Below, one piece after another: positions 4,899 through 6,321 of a stretch of DNA of 6,321 nt. This DNA comes from Micrococcales bacterium (GTDB lineage: Bacteria > Actinomycetota > Actinomycetes > S36-B12), in contig NZLD01000015.1 in the NCBI GenBank assembly GCA_002694095.1, positions 1-6,321 on the forward strand, written 5' to 3'. Made by a program: the position numbers and the translations under genes. Numbering within the stretch: position 1 is the first letter of the stretch; each line of letters begins with the position of its first letter. The notes under the pieces were generated by a model. It was given only the letters and a program-made list of their open reading frames with translations, was not told where the DNA came from and did no database searches.

Positions 4899-6113
4899 TC
4901 AGTCAAGCACGGTGCGCCTAGGGCCGGAACCCCAAGCCAGGTAATTCCAGAACCAGTCCGCCATGACCGAGACGCGGTGTCGGCCACCAGCCAAGTAGAA
5001 GATGTGAAGTGCGAGCCAGGACAGCCACGCAAGCGTTCCGTGCAGCCGCAGACCATTGGGCAACTCGACCACCGCCAGGCGGCGACCCACTGTCGCCATC
5101 TGTCCCTTGTCCTTGTACGAAAACGGCCCGGTGGTCTTTCCGGTCATCACGCCTGCGACGTGCCGCCCCTGCTGCATAGCGACGGACGCCACCATCGGCA
5201 GCGGTTGGCCGTCGTCGTCTTTGGAATGCGCCATGTCGCCGATGACCCAGACGTTCTCACACAACTGAAGATTCTCATCGACCACCAGTCGATTTAGTCG
5301 ATCGCTGTCACCCAGAGAGGTCCACTGCTCATCTGCCGCGACTCCCGCCGCCCAGATCGTGGTCCCCGCAGAAACGATTCGACCCGACTTCAAGTGAATG
5401 TCAGACGGATACATGCGGTCGACGGCCGAATCAAGAATGACGTCGACCCCCAGCTTCGAGAGCGATTGCTCGGCTCGCTCACTCGACCGCTCAGAGAAGG
5501 ACGGGAGGAGCCGAGGACCCGCCTCGATCAGAGTGACGTGAGCGTGTTCGGCGATCGTCGGGAATTCGTGGGCCATTTGCTTCTGCAGCTCGGCAACTGC
5601 CCCTGCAACTTCAACGCCCGTCGGCCCTCCACCGACAACCACGACCTGGAGGTCTTCCTTCGGTTGCTCTCCTTGTTGGACGCGCTCGTAGGTTCCCAAC
5701 AAGCGGTTCTTGATCGCCCGAGCCTGACGGATGTCCTTCATCTGCAAGGCGTGATCCTCAACTCCAGGTATGCCGAAGGAGTTTCCGATACTTCCTGTGG
5801 CCAAGACGAGGCGATCCCAGGAAATCTCTGCACCGGAGTTCAACCTCAACGAGCCATCCTCGACATCGACCTTGGCGACCTCACCCCGCACGAAAGTGAT
5901 CCCGGGGATTGCTGCTCTCACCGGATACGCGATGTCATCCTCAGGTAGCCCCCCAGTCGCTACCTGATATAGCAAGGGTGCGAAAAGTTGGTAAGGATGA
6001 CGATCAACCAGAGTGACATCCACCTCTGAGGAGTCTGCGAGAGCACGGGCGCAGGCCAAGCCGGCAAAGCCCGCCCCGACAACAACGACTCGATTTCGTG
6101 ACGTAGATGTCAC
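4899..6113 (-). CDS. ndh: Type II NADH dehydrogenase (NADH:quinone oxidoreductase, non-proton-pumping)
   Basis: NDH-2 passes electrons from NADH through FAD to membrane quinone without moving protons. The 404-residue product is of normal to slightly short length. It has an N-terminal FAD-binding Gly-Ala-Gly-Phe-Ala-Gly (13-18) ending at acidic D37, Ala-Thr-Gly at 105-107, a second dinucleotide fold Gly-Gly-Gly-Pro-Thr-Gly (161-166) whose strand end carries E197 (favouring NADH over NADPH), a Gly-Asp (292-293) that contacts FAD, and the quinone-site-type Ala-Met-Gln-Gln (312-315). The C-terminal third, with Trp- and Leu-rich segments (360-375) and Trp-Phe-Trp-Asn-Tyr-Leu (387-392), is the usual amphipathic membrane anchor on the inner face. 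GTG 6113 is the start, with GGGAGG 8 bases upstream. It is the first gene of the minus-strand run, before the SRPBCC gene. Confidence 0.97.
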   Translation of the reverse strand: MTSTSRNRVVVVGAGFAGLACARALADSSEVDVTLVDRHPYQLFAPLLYQVATGGLPEDDIAYPVRAAIPGITFVRGEVAKVDVEDGSLRLNSGAEISWDRLVLATGSIGNSFGIPGVEDHALQMKDIRQARAIKNRLLGTYERVQQGEQPKEDLQVVVVGGGPTGVEVAGAVAELQKQMAHEFPTIAEHAHVTLIEAGPRLLPSFSERSSERAEQSLSKLGVDVILDSAVDRMYPSDIHLKSGRIVSAGTTIWAAGVAADEQWTSLGDSDRLNRLVVDENLQLCENVWVIGDMAHSKDDDGQPLPMVASVAMQQGRHVAGVMTGKTTGPFSYKDKGQMATVGRRLAVVELPNGLRLHGTLAWLSWLALHIFYLAGGRHRVSVMADWFWNYLAWGSGPRRTVLD

Positions 6114-6321
6114 TGCTCACACCTCCCGAGAGACAAATAGCCGGTCACCGCACAGGCTTCCGGCTGATCGCTGTCCCTAAGTTTACTTTTCCTCACTCTC
6201 CGGCACATCTTGAAATCGGTGCTCGCCTCGCGCTCCTGACCGAAGATCGCTTATCGTGGAGTGTGATCTCCAACACGAAATGGCTCCCTGAGGCCGGATC
6301 TATCACCATGCTGACCACCTC
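6114..6321. other. Upstream region of ndh, possible 3' end of a neighbouring gene
   Basis: On the minus strand one frame is open from the right edge for 42 codons and stops with a TGA at 6195-6193, which could be the end of a same-strand gene 79 bases before ndh. A plus-strand frame is also open to the edge, with GTG at 6263 and ATG at 6308 but no good ribosome binding site. The two cannot be told apart here. TAAACT at 6185-6180 on the minus strand resembles a -10 box for ndh but has no good -35. Confidence 0.3.
6122..6127 (-). promoter_or_regulatory. Ribosome binding site of ndh, supports the GTG start
   Basis: GGGAGG on the minus strand lies 8 bases upstream of the GTG at 6113. It is the strongest such site in the window and confirms the non-ATG start. 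Confidence 0.8.

Noticed and set aside
5394..5948. A 184-codon plus-strand frame inside ndh
   Set aside because: It lies opposite the conserved FAD- and NADH-binding domains of the NADH dehydrogenase; long antisense frames are common in GC-rich coding DNA.

Overview
The window reads as a piece of a chromosome from a Gram-positive, moderately high-GC actinobacterium. This rests on the overall base composition, GTG starts, a Tat-exported enzyme, several Sec-type secreted proteins and the general look of the proteins. No rRNA or tRNA is present to place it more precisely, so the phylum-level call is an inference. No mobile element, CRISPR array or RNA gene was recognised.

Layout from left to right. 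Positions 1-761 (minus) hold the N-terminal 253 residues of an unrecognised secreted protein that runs off the left edge. A 375-base divergent gap (762-1136) is unusually rich in short perfect palindromes. Positions 1137-1361 (plus) encode a 74-residue basic protein made of two identically spaced CX4CX9CX2H zinc-knuckle-like units, the only plus-strand gene. It converges on a run of minus-strand genes: a Tat-exported beta-carbonic anhydrase (1502-2185), a secreted glycoside-hydrolase-like protein fused to a pentapeptide-repeat tail (2494-4188), an SRPBCC-fold protein (4249-4785) and a type II NADH dehydrogenase (4899-6113). The last 208 bases hold the ndh upstream region and perhaps the 3' end of another gene.

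How the parts may work together. The NADH dehydrogenase is a cytoplasmic-face membrane enzyme feeding electrons to quinone. The SRPBCC gene and the hydrolase gene are 60 bases apart on one strand and may share a transcript. The hydrolase and the carbonic anhydrase are both predicted to act outside the cytoplasm. No single pathway links these genes on sequence evidence. The 308-base stretch between the hydrolase and the anhydrase contains mutually exclusive hairpins and a repeat-bearing promoter-like element, so the anhydrase is probably transcribed separately.

The items most worth a second look are the hydrolase/pentapeptide-repeat fusion, the double-knuckle miniprotein, and the attenuator-like leader of the carbonic anhydrase gene.
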